Positions 1 to 12,276 of a stretch of DNA of 64,000 bases are shown here, in pieces. Position numbers and translations under genes: made by a program. The notes beneath the pieces are model-generated. The model was not told the DNA's origin, ran no database searches, and saw nothing but the letters and a program-made list of their open reading frames with translations. How positions within the stretch are numbered: the first letter of the stretch is position 1; each line of letters begins with the position of its first letter. Source of the DNA: Phylloscopus collybita (taxonomy: Eukaryota; Chordata; Aves; Passeriformes; Phylloscopidae); the NCBI GenBank assembly GCA_027886175.1, contig JAJNNQ010000004.1, positions 19,248,501 to 19,312,500 on the forward strand, read 5' to 3'.

Positions 1-1496
1 GTGGAAAATTGCTCTTGTGCCACCACACGCTTTATAATAACAGATATAAACACGGTTTAAAATATCAAATAAAACATTTAGAACAACTCAGTGTGTTTTG
101 AATAAGGCTTTTACATATGCCCTAGCTATTTGTATCTTCTGTATATTGTGTATTTAGTCTTTTAGTATTTAGTATTCTTCAGACTACAATTACAACCCCA
201 AGGCAAATATATACAAGCACCAAGTGATGGGTTCCTCTCTACATCACCTATGTTGGCAAAACAAAGAGCAGAGAAGAAAACAATCTGGTTTACTGTGTAT
301 TACTTAGCTGATTATTACATCATGTGTGGATTATTCAGTAAGTTCAAGAATTAAACACAATAAATTGGAAATAATTATTCAATTTACACAATAAACAATG
401 GCTGCTCAGCACTGTGGTTTGTCATATATGGTCTCCAGTTACATGTCAGACAGGATTCCATGAGCTTTAAAAATCTCTTCTTCCACTGAATTTAGTAAAA
501 CAGAAAGGATGCAAAAACTGAGTGAAAGAAAATAAACTTTTTTTTTTTTTCCATATGACCACCATTCTTCCAACCATCTTCCTGGTTTAAATACAAAAAT
601 ATTCTAAACTCAAAAATATCATAAATACCAAAATATTTCAAGCCAAAATCTATCTCAACAAAGCAAATAGCATAGAGATATAATTAATTTAAAAGAACAG
701 TATGCCCATCAAAATACATTATTTTGGTCTGTATTGACCTTCCATTGACTTGGACAAGATTTCCTTTACCCCATTTTGAGAGGAGCCAGTGTTAACTTTG
801 ACACTGTGAAAGTTTCACTGTTACAAAATTTCAGCTCTTGTATCTGTCACAAACATTTGCATAGCAAAAAATCTGTTGTTTAAAAGCCATAAATTGTCTC
901 TAAGATTGTGGCATAACAGATTTTGCCCCCTAAATGCTTTATTTGAGGGCAATAAACAAGAATTCCTGCTGCAGTCACTAGTCATGGACAGCATGTGTGT
1001 TATTTACCTTAAAGCACAGCACTTTGGAAGTGAAATTCTGTGAGTGAACTGATAAAGGCCTTTTTCTTTATCAGCTTTTTACTTGGTACAGCCAGCAAAG
1101 TGATCAGTTAGGTGTAATTCTAAGACTCTTTTTTGTATACTTCCTCTCTAGATTCATTTGACTTTGTAACAGGCAGTCTCATTACCCATTCTTTCTAGAT
1201 CCCAGTGACAAATTCTTAAATGATTACTCAGTAATTAATTAACAAAAAGCACCTACACCTCTCTGAATTTGGTGTAGTTAGAAATTTCTCTAGTTAGAAG
1301 AGTATGCTAATTAAGAGGTACCCATATATTATTTGTTGAGTTATAGCACTCTAGAAGTCTAGTTATAGGTAAAAAACACATAATGATAAATATAATTATT
1401 CAGCTATTAAAACTATTTTCACCATACTTGTTTTTATTGTGATATCCTCAGATTCTCTGAAAAAAAAAAATCTCAGCAAGAAGCCAAGTACAGACC
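1..1496. other. AT-rich non-coding DNA, no gene seen
   Basis: No open frame of note, no splice-flanked exon and no recognisable repeat was found. The stretch is AT-rich, with homeodomain-type TAATTA cores around 1230-1245 and short A/T homopolymers (about 537-550 and 1461-1470). It could be intronic or intergenic. Confidence 0.7.
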
Positions 1497-2112
1497 CTGG
1501 AATTTTTGAGGGCGGACTTCAGCTTAGGAAGGGATTTTTTCAGGTGGGTGAGATCCTGTGTAAGGAACTCTGAAAAGAAAGGAATCCCAAGAGAGCTGGA
1601 AGCCCTGCTAGGGCAATTTCATGCAAGCACAACACTCCATGCCCAGGAAAATCAGCAGAAATATCAGGAGGCCTTGGTTTCTCAGGGAACTTATGGCTGA
1701 GCTCATCCATACACAGCTCATGAAAGTGAAGAAAGACAAGAGAAACTAAACTTTGCCTCAGTCTTTTAGAGAGAGGTCTTTGAGTCTAAAGGCAAGCTTC
1801 AAGGAGGGAAGGAATTACCAAGGTGGAAAACATCCCAGTAGGGAAAAGCTAGGCTCTTACAGAGGTGCACAGTGAGACAAAAAGGGACAGCCTCAAAAAC
1901 TGTAACGAGGAAGGTTCTGCCTGCATATTATGGCCAAAAGCCATCAGCTGGGATAATGAAACCTTGGAGCAGGCTTTGTGCAGGTTCGGACCTAACTGGA
2001 CAAAGCCTAAAGCAATCAGATCTGAATTCACTCCTGACATTGCTCTGAGCACACAGAGATCTGGACTAGAAACTCCCAAGGTTCCTTCCTATGTGAATTA
2101 TTCTATGACTCC
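1497..2112 (+). mobile_element. Diverged CR1 LINE, internally deleted
   Basis: Two pieces of one CR1 retrotransposon lie in the same orientation. The first (about 1497-1745) resembles the CR1 ORF2 linker between endonuclease and reverse transcriptase; a 64-codon open frame beginning at 1506 is a remnant of it. The second (about 1845-2112) resembles the CR1 3' end, with CR1-like words such as ACAGCCTCAAAAACTG and ending in TTATTCTATGACTC, close to the CR1 tail. The reverse transcriptase domain that should lie between them is missing, so the copy is 5'-truncated and carries an internal deletion. The open frames at 1865-2116 and its antisense are by-products of this repeat, not genes. The CR1 assignment is by recalled consensus, not alignment. 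Confidence 0.75.
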
Positions 2113-5100
2113 ATAAAAATTTAATCACAAGGACAAGATACAGGTGTAAGTATGAGCTTGATTTATGGAACGCAGTACTTGCATTTCTTTAATCTTGTGC
2201 CAGGGCAAAGGCAGGAGAAAACCTTCACAGCAATTACATTTGTGTCAGGTCAAAAAGTCAGTGTCAGTTTTTTAGTATGAGCCAAAGATTACCAAAGACA
2301 CAAACTTGACGAGCATTTGCATAATTGAAAAGGCAAAAATTGCTCCTCAGGACTACTTTAAGTAATTCTTTTGCAGTACCAGGCTTATTGGGCATGTTTT
2401 TGCTTCCTGCTAATGAAAATGATTTGAACCATGAAAAGAGGTTCACCTTTAATCCCAAATACTGTTTCAGTGGAAGAAAATAAATAAGAAAAAAACTATT
2501 TTGCATGCATTATAGATTCATTAAACTAGTCAGCATCCTTTGAAAACTGGAAAAAATCCTAGAAAATTGAGGAGGGGGGATTTTCTCACATGATGTAAAT
2601 AGCACTTAATTCCATAGTGCATGGATCTCTGTAATTTGACAAAATTATCGTACAAAGAAATTGCAACAAAGTGGAATAAGGATCTTGCCTTTAAAGATGG
2701 AATTAAGCATGGATCAGACACAAGTATGGTTTTCAAAAACAGCTCCCAAATCTTGAGCAATGTTCTAAGCTGATATAAATTCAGATTTATTTTTAAAGTT
2801 GTACTTGCCTACCATCATGAATGGTTTATAAAGTTTCCCTTGTAAATATATTAGCACCCCACAATTTCTCATAAATATGTATGCTAATTCAGTTTGTTAA
2901 TAGAATAAATGTCGTAAGTAACAGAAATGGGCATACATTTTTAAATCTTAATATAATTCTGAAGAAACAAAAAATATTCTTGCATTTAAACTCTATAGCT
3001 GCAAACTTTTTAAATGGATGTGATATACAAAGGATGCCTTATCCCTAGTCAGAAGTACCTCAGAAAATTCCTAATGCTACAGAATGTAAAAAGGAGACAG
3101 AAAACACATTTTCCCACCAAACTTTTCAGCAATTATAGCCGGTAGGCGGTCGTGCTTTAACTTTAAAAAACATGCCCAAACTTTATGGCTTTCCGCCTTT
3201 ACCTTCCAGCAAGGTTTATTTTTGGTTCCTTTCCAACAGAAAAATGGACTCCGAGATTCTCTTCAGGTTTAAAATAATTAGTAAACCCTTAGAATACTCA
3301 TTATAAATAGATCAAAGCTTTAACCCAACTTCAACACAAAGGCAAGCCTTTTAGATCAGACTTGAACTACCACCCATCCCACACACGTCCTGCTGATATC
3401 TTACTTCGGGTTCTGTTAAATTATTAACACCAAAACACTGAATAATTCACTATTTAAAGAAAAATAATAAGATACTTCATTTAAACAATTTTTATACCAA
3501 TTACATTTTGTCTTTTCTTCTTTCATTTTTTAATCTGGGCTGCTTTCTTTTTTGTTCTTGGCTGTAAATTTCATGGCTTAATCCCTCCTTTACAGGTAAA
3601 AAAACCAAAAAACCACCCAAACAAAAGTAATTAGGAAGTCAAGAAATGCAAGCAGGAGGCATAAGGCATTAAATGAAGTGGCAAAAATAAAGATGTTTGG
3701 CATGATGAAATTCTCCTGCTCTGCCAATAATTCTGGAATTCTTGACAACGATCCTAGGTATCCAGTTGCCAGGGCAAATCAGAATTATGGAAGACAGGAA
3801 TATGAATGTGTACACAGTAGTAACAGACAAGACAAGGCCTGGATGTTACTGCCATCCACAATATTGGACCTGAAGAGTAATATTATATATGTATATAAAA
3901 TAAGCTACCATGAGAATCTGTATTCTGGAAAGAACTTCATAGCTTTTTCTAAATCAGAAAACTCCCTTCCATGCAGTTAGAATGGAAAACAGTCAACAGC
4001 TGCTGTGTGTAAAATACTTGGCCAAACCGTCTCCAACATACATCGATGCTGAATACAGCACAAAGGATGCAAAATATTTGAATCTCTGTGCCTGTAAAAT
4101 TTAAGAAAAATGCATTATGCTAGAATCATGGTAATCAATGAAAATTAGATATACTTTATAAAAACAATAGGGAAAAGGGAGTTTATAAATCAGCGAGCAA
4201 CTGGAATTGATGGCAGAGTCCTTCATGATCTCTACCACAAACACTCTAGCCTTCACACAGGTACTGTCTGTGCCTTCTGCTTGGCCTGTGCTCAGCACTG
4301 ATAAATCAGAGCAACCCCTTCTACAGCAAAGTTGCCCAAGTTCATAAGGAAAGTGTCCTTGCACAAGGCATTTGTATGTCTGAAAATAGGATCACTCTGC
4401 ATAAAAATGAACACACTGAAGTGCCTCAGCCCTTATCAATGTAAGTGCTATGCTGAAGCACTGCTGCTACCTGAATTCACACCTCTTATATAATTTCTGG
4501 GATTTACTGGATGGATTTCAAGCAATTTATGATTTGTTTGTTTGTTTGTTTCCAGTATGAAACTAACCAGAAAAATCAAACCCCTGTTTTGCCAATATTT
4601 TCCTTGGAGATACCTATAGGTAGAAAGGACAGATTGTGCCCTAAAATGCAATATAATCTTTAGAGTTTTTTTTACTTACTTAGAAATAATACAAAGAGAA
4701 GACCATGCAGAACAATGAAGATTCTTCTAATTCTCTCAGATAAAAAATGAAGCCATTCATGCTACAGCAAAGCAATCTTGATAATGTTTCTCAGAGCTTT
4801 TCCAGTTTTATTCCTTCTGCACTTGCTTGAATTCACCATATAGATTTAAACAGCTGCACAGTGTGGAGTGCACAGTATATCACTGTGTAACAGCTCAAAC
4901 AAAATCAGTAGATCTTTCTTGGGGCTTTTCATCACTACCAGACTAAGATGCCTCTATTAATTCAAGTTTTCTGGTATAATGTGTCTGGCAAAATGATGTA
5001 CCAAGTGTTTCCCGCAAGTTGGAGAGCAGCATTGAAACTTGGAATAATTTATTCTGTGCTGCTTCCCTAGAAACAGAAAATGAAGTGAGGTTCTGGGACA

Positions 5101-8100
5101 TTTTGCGGTTGGATGGGTTGAAGTTGAAATGTATTTTAATTTACATAGGAATGGGAATTTTTTGCTACATCACAAGCAACAGACCACATTCAGAAAAACT
5201 GATAGTTTTAACAGACCAGAAAACTCCTTAAATTGAAAAAAATAGCCTTAAAAAACAAGGGCTTGCTATCTAAATTGTTACAATTTATTTGGGAAACATG
5301 ATACTAATTTTAGCTGATACTCATGCAATAATCTATTTTACACAGACTTACATATATTTACATTACTATTAAAGATGTTTTCCCTGCAGAAAAACAAAAC
5401 ATAAAAATTATTCGGCAGCTGAAGCAAAAGTCAACCCAGAAAGTTGAGTTGTCCTTTGAGACATGAATAACTCATGGATTCTTATCCAACCCTGGCTTCC
5501 AAACCATCTTCACACATAGCTTTTGGTCAATTTAAACATACAAGAGTATAGTTGCTCATATCCTCATTAGCATTAACTGACAACTGAAAAGCAAGATACA
5601 TTATTTCTCATAAAACTTTGGGAATTTAATCATTCTTCCAGAATGGAAGATTTGTAGGTAAATCTTGCAGTAATCTTAATGGGAATTCCATGCATAAAAA
5701 TGTGCATGAATATCAAATTCTAAGAATATAGATTTTTGGTTTAAAACTTTCTCATTTCCTTTTCTACGTGCATGCAAATCAGCCTGGTTAAGCATAAATT
5801 GAAAAGGAATTTAGAGAGATTACTTTGGTGAGGCAGATAAAAGGATATCCAGGTGATAACACAGAATCAGGCCACACTGAGGAAGGAAGAGGTTCCCAAG
5901 GTCTGTTCAAGTAACAAATGTGATTTTTCTTCCATCTGGTTTGCTTTGTAAGGAATACAAGATCATAACTCAGGTTTGGCTTTCCTGCTTACTGGATTGC
6001 ACACTGGGAGCCACCCCCACTGCTTGGAAATGGACTCCTTACTCCTCCTGTAGGATCTCAGTACACAGCATTCTCAGGTTTTCCTTCCATGATTTCCACA
6101 ATAAAGTATTTATTACCAATTCATGGCAGTCACATGTCCAAGGAGCAGTTCATTCTGCATTCAGGTAATGGGCTTCTGGAAGTTAATGTAACACAAAGTA
6201 ACACTAAAGACAGTTTTCATTTAAGTCACTGTAAGTGCACTGGTGGAAAAGGAGAATAAATGAAAGTATTTATCAAACTTTGAGCACCAAACTATACATT
6301 AAAAGATGTTACTTCTCCACTCTTCGGGGTGCCAGACATGCGGATACACAAATGTTTTTATGAACCTTGATTTTTGTATTTGCTGTGCTTTCCATCATTG
6401 CTGAATTCTTGTTTATTTTAGGCCGGGCTTGGGAGCCAGTTACTGACTGGCATATTTCTTCTAGGCAGCAGCAAAAGCAGCACTCTATACAAGCCCTTGT
6501 AGACAATTTTAGATAATTTCCTTCCTCTATGCTATTTTAGGAAATATACTTAGGTGGCAGGAACAAATACCTAAAAAAAAATTAATAAACAGCAAAAGAA
6601 TGTTTGTTATGCAAAAAGAATCTATACCATTGTTTCTATCGATTTTAAGTCGTAACAGCAATGAAGATTTCATTGCAGGTATACCTGGCGATTAACAGCC
6701 AGATGAATTTTGTTGATTACTGCAAGCAGCAGCTCCTTTCAGTCTGCCAATAATTCCTGAAATACTTTATGCCCAATTGCTGCTGCTGTAATGATAATCA
6801 TTTTGATTGAATGCCATCTTGTGCCACCCTTTTGAAGGCCCACAGGTACTGATGTGTAACTTGAGATTCAGGCCTTTCACAGCTTTCCTTATCTGCCATT
6901 TAATTTTATCAACCATTGACTTTTTATGTGTAAGTATGTACCTATAGATCAGAAACGGCAACTGGAACCACAAATACAGGCATTTACAGAAAATGTAAAC
7001 TCAGATTTAAAAATGGCAACAGCACAGGTATTAAAAAGAGTGAAGCTAATGCAGGTGCACTGGCGTAGAGCATCACAAACAAAGCCAAGTCTCTGTGAAT
7101 AACTCACATTTTCACTGTCTATGAGAATCACCTAACAAGAAATGCATGGTGTAGCTGTCCTCAAATCAGTCCTAAAAACTTGCACCCAGGATTTTAACAC
7201 CTACAGGACAAAGCAACACATCACTATGGGAATGAATCAGCTGCAATTTTGAAGTCTTCAATAGTTTATCAATTCTTTGCTGGCAGGAGCAAAGAATTGA
7301 TTTTGCATTTATCTACTTGGGAAGGGAAAAATAAAGAAATGAAAGTTCTGAGGTGTGTGAGAAAATTATTTTTTGCAAAAAAATCTTATCCCTTTTCCAC
7401 ACTCTTTATAAGATTAAATGGTCTTTAAGTACATTCATGAAAAGGACTATATGGCTGGGTGACCTAAAAATTCTCTTCCAGTCTTCACACACTCATTTCT
7501 GGAGTAAGACCAGGTGTCATAAACAATCCTGTTAGTGAGAACTTTAACAGAGTCTAAGAATTTCACCAGTCATGTTCAATCTACGCCCAACTTAGTGCCC
7601 ATCCTGGTTTCTGCAGCAGACAAAGTCATGGCCAGGCATGGAAAAGATTTCTCTGAACCCCATCAGGTGCATTTCAGCAAGGTGGCTGCATGTTCCCTTT
7701 TGCACATTGTAAATTTATTGTTGGCATTACATCATGTTAAATACACTGCTCTTTCCAAAATAGTAAATATTTAAGGGACATAGATAAGAGTCATGGCTCT
7801 AGCATTTGGGAGTCTTGGATATTTTTTACTTTGGTGGCAGATTCTTGATTGAGGTTCTCAAGGCTTTAATGATCAGATAATGAAGATGTGGATGTAAGAT
7901 AAGTAACAAACAGTATCCTGCTAATAAGAGCTGGATCCTGTGGTACCTACACCTACAGTACAGAAAGACCCATCAAAAAGACTAATTATCACAAGGGGGG
8001 AAGCTGAAGCTCACATGTCAGTGATGAAAAAACCCCAAAGCACAGCAGCAGTGTGAGGAAAATACCAAGGATCAGGACACAACGTGGTAGAAGGACAAGA

Positions 8101-8261
8101 GTATTGCACAGTTTGCTTCCTCTGGATGTGCTTCTCTTTTCGTCACAGTCCAACACTGTGTGCTACAATCAAACTGTGTTTAACAACCTTGGAAACACAA
8201 CAGATAACTAATAGCACTCTGCTTAGCCCCACACTGTGACTTCCTAGGAAGTCAGTGAATC
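2113..8261. other. AT-rich non-coding DNA, no gene seen
   Basis: The only open frames are short (100 codons or fewer) with no recognisable domain and no consistent strand. A (TTTG)4 microsatellite lies at about 4537-4552. A short A/C-rich tract sits at about 3599-3627. I see no LTR, LINE or RNA gene here. Confidence 0.65.
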
Positions 8262-8442
8262 CTTCCCATTGGAATGGCCCTCGGAAGGGCCACAGTCCAA
8301 CCTCCTGCACAGATATGTGTCAGTACCCAATTCACACCAGATTGCTTCAGGTTCTGGCCAGTTGGATCTTGCAAATCTCTGGGGACAGATATTATACAGC
8401 GTTTCTGGGCAGCCTTGCTCCGCTGCCTTTATGGTGACAGTG
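8262..8442 (-). mobile_element. CR1 LINE 3' fragment, antisense
   Basis: Read on the plus strand this is the reverse complement of a CR1 3' untranslated region. It starts with a GGAATGGCCC-type word, followed by CAGTCCAACCTCCTGC, then GATCTTGCAAATCTCTGGGGA and TCTGGGCAGCCTTGCTCCGCTGC, in the usual CR1 order. It is clearly diverged and 5'-truncated. Overlapping frames on the plus strand at 8255-8475 are shadows. Confidence 0.8.
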
Positions 8443-11400
8443 GCAAAGGCACATCCTAGAAGTGAACAGAAATAAGGAATGAACGACTTCTATTCAAGTC
8501 TGGGTATTGTTCTGAACAATTTGCTGGGTTTTTCCCCACTTGGGGGGACAAAGACTCATCGACTCTGTTAAACACACAGGTCTCAGAACCACACTGTGCT
8601 GGTGAGGAGTAGTTGAGAACAATGATCCCCAAAAAGAATCATCAGTGATTGCACAAGCAAACATTATACTGGTCTCCAGGTAGAACAGCAATCTGTATGC
8701 ATACTTGATATGCAGACACCTTATAAATAGCTAATAAATGATTAAATGAAATTGCTGTTTTCATAATGAATTAGTACAAGATCTGTTGTACATAATGTTT
8801 GGAATATTTAAATGGTTTAACATACTCCAGTTATAAGTACTCTGCAGCTGGCTCTTACAACACAGATTCATCACTTAAGTATTTTTAAACTGTTTATATG
8901 TTTCATTACAATATTCCAGAACTTGCAGTTTTTATTTTTTTTAATCATTTGTAATTGCTGAGGTCAAATCACAGACCAGTTCTCTGAAAAAAAGAAAACC
9001 AACAATGGTTCCCTCTTTGGGCAGAACGGAACAGAGCAGAAAAGGGGGCTTGATTTGCATCACACTTGAATGTAAACTACAGCAGCTGCTGCATTTGATC
9101 AAGATAAAATTTCTTTCCCCAGATCTCATTCTGGGACACAAATGCGTTTTTTTCTAAATCAGCTGTGAAACTGAGCCTGGTTACATAACATACACTCTTC
9201 CCAAGTTCCCAACTGCTGTATTTGCCCAAGAGAAACTTGGATCATGTACAAATTTTGTTCTGAATCTCCAGCAATTCTCCCCCAAATTTCCAGTACCTAT
9301 GGAGTTACAGTGTGTTCAGTGCTACACACCAATCCTGCAAACACTCAAAGGATAAAGGGAAAAATTTGGCTGCTCCAAGATTCTTCTTTTCCATTCTGAA
9401 GGATCCTTCCTGTGTGACTTAGCCTCTGAACATTTGAAAACCTTGCACCAGGCAGCTCTCCTCTTATTCCATGAAAAGGACATTATGGGAGATGGCGATC
9501 AACATATATTTTCCATATTTCAGATTGGCTCTGTGTTTTGTCCAATCAGTCTGTCAGAACGTGCACAGAACAGGAGATACTGTATCCTCTGGAAGCATAT
9601 GTCATTTGCTATCAGAATAAACAGGTGAAGAAAAATGAAACAACCCTGGTGGTGTCAGGTGAGGCAGTATTTCTGTTGGCACACTAATCAGAACTTGAAA
9701 CCCTTAAACTAAAGGAAAATAAAAGAATAAACTGTCTCTTAACATCAAACTAAAAGCCTTATCTCTATGGAAAAGCTCTTCAACAATGAAAAAAGCATTG
9801 CTGGCAGTCTGAGGCAGTGCCTGCATGCAGCAATAGTTTATACAAGTGCAGACAGAGCAATTTCTAATGAAAGTAAAAGCACAGAGTGAAATGGCCTCTA
9901 ACCAACTCCATGGACACCACCACGTGTGTGGTACATGCAGCGTTCTCTTACAAGGGGCACTGAACCATGACAAACGTGCATTATTTTACAGAGATACAAT
10001 TTCACACACAAATTGTCATCACTCTGGTTCCTCAGCCATTATTACATTGGGACAAGTTTACTCAGGGCTGAGTTGAGTCTCTGTGAATTTTAAACCTTTC
10101 TACAGTTCCATCACATTTTGCCTGAAAATAAGGGCTAGAAGGGCTGTGTCTCCCATTCTGCTAAAACCTGCATCTCATTTCCCTTCAGCAAATTTCCACA
10201 CCACTCACAGGACACTGTCTGTCTTGTAGTCCCTTTACTACTACTGAAATGAAGACATACTGACAAAAATACATGAATATTCATGAGCTGAATATTGAAG
10301 AAACTGTACGTTTCTGACATATTAAAAACAAGCCCCTTTTCTTGAATGACTATGCACCAGCTTGACAGAACTGAAATGAAATGGGTAAGTTTGAATAACC
10401 TTCCATGAAAGATCTTTAACAGGAGGACTCATACACAATAAACCTGCAAACATGCCAGCCTTTGATCTTGAGGTATGTCGTGTCATTGGGTAGGATTTTG
10501 TAGAATTTAAGCCTCCTAAGGGGAATTCTAACCAAAATAATTTTCCCCTTTGGATCTTATATAAAGCAAAACATTTCTGCATCTCTCATATAACTTTGTA
10601 GTAAAAACCCAGTACTTTTTTGACTAGAACTCTGTGGTTCTGTCCTATGCTTTGGTTAAAGTGTCCCATTTGTACCAAAACACCAGTAAATCCTTTGATG
10701 TTGCCATAAGTAGGCAATCAATCAAAGTCAGACTGAATCACAACAGCATCTTCCCCAAAAACTTAGTTCCAAAGGAAAAAAAAAAATTGATAGCTTCCAT
10801 GCATCCTATGTTCAACGTTTTTTTAAGTCTGTGCTTCTGCTTTTGTCTTTTAAGCACTCTGCATTAGGAACCATTGATTTCATCTGCACATTTTAGCATT
10901 TTCCTTTAGCACTTGGGTGCTTCTCCATGAGAATTTAATGTTTCATCTTGGTTTGTGTTCCCTGATAGCTTGACAAAACAGCTGAGGATTTTTGATATTT
11001 CTTTTTCCTCAGTACTTCAGTGTCATGCCTCAAAGCCTCTCTTTATTGTGAAGCTCCAATGCCACGCTTTCTCTGAACACACTCCCTTCACCCTGGCACC
11101 TTGCCTTCACATTGCAGCATATTCATCTCAGTGCTGTGCAGTTCCAGCCATGCACTTCTACAGCCAAGTCATCACGTCTATGAAATTTCCTCCAAGACTC
11201 TGCTCTAACTCTTTTCCCACACAGGAGGCTCTTTTCAGCTTCATTGAAAATTTACAAGGCTTGGGGCAGACACAGCTCAGACACTCAACACAGCACTCCC
11301 AGGTAATGCAAGGTATTCTCCTCCATCCCTCCTACCTCTCCAAAATAAATGGGCAAAAATGAATTAATGAATGAATGATCATCAACTACTGACAGAAAGT

Positions 11401-12236
11401 TAATGCACTGAGGTTTGCCCAGATTGTTCTCTCTTTGTTATTCTGATACATCAAAAATGCCTGGGAAGAAAGTCATGGGAAGTTTGTTGCACTTGGTTGG
11501 GTCACCTGTTCAGTGGTACCATCACTACTACTGCTGGTGTAGTACTCTTGTTGCTACTGTCATTATTTAATTTCTACATCATTTTATTTCTAGAGCAATT
11601 TCACTCTTCTTCAAACCAAATCATGCAAGGTTTTTCTGCATTTTCAGACAGAGGACACTAACAGGAGAATGACATCAGGCTTCATTCCTTTCACAGCACG
11701 TCCATGGCTAATGTGTCTCTGTGATCAGTGTTGGAAAGAAATAGTCACACAGAATTCCACATTTCAACAGAACTTCCCAGAAACTCTTCCTGGTTCAGGA
11801 AATGACTGTTGCATGAAAAAAAAATATACTAACAAAGATTAATTAATCATTTTTTGTGAAGGTGGCTGCTTCACTAAGCATTCATGGAACAGTTAATACA
11901 TTAGACATTCTCAAAGCAAAGCAAGCATCTCCTAAACACTGAAAATATTTTTTTTTCATTAAATGCACAGAGTTGAATTTTTATATATGTCTGAAAAAGG
12001 AGATACTGTAACTTTGAGTGGCATATGTTAGATACAATCCATGTTTTTTATAAGTCAGCACAGCTTAAAAGACATCAATCAAGATGTGCAGATTTATATA
12101 GCTGCAAGAAAGCCTTGCACATATATGAAAGTTTACACGAGATACTGTAAATATATTCAGCTGTCTTAACACTGTATTTATTTTTGTAGAAAAAAAATCT
12201 TTTTTTTTTATTCCAAGATTCATTCCTATAAATAAT

Positions 12237-12240
<4 letters not shown>
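8443..12240. other. AT-rich non-coding DNA, no gene seen
   Basis: The longest open frame (10955-11362, plus strand, 135 codons) is Cys/Ser/His-rich, has no recognisable motif and no flanking splice signals that support an exon. Its length is within chance expectation for a window of this size. Nothing else is supported. Confidence 0.65.

Positions 12241-12275
<35 letters not shown>
12241..12275 (+). repeat. Poly(A) run of 35
   Basis: An uninterrupted run of 35 A, the longest homopolymer in the window. The upstream 150 bp is AT-rich and 3'UTR-like, but no canonical AATAAA lies in the last 30 bp and no coding remnant is seen. A retrocopy tail is therefore possible but unsupported; a simple poly(A) microsatellite is the default reading. 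Confidence 0.9.

Positions 12276-12276
<1 letters not shown>

Noticed and set aside
10955..11362. 135-codon plus-strand open frame
   Set aside because: Cys/Ser/His-rich with no motif; no exon boundaries that make sense.
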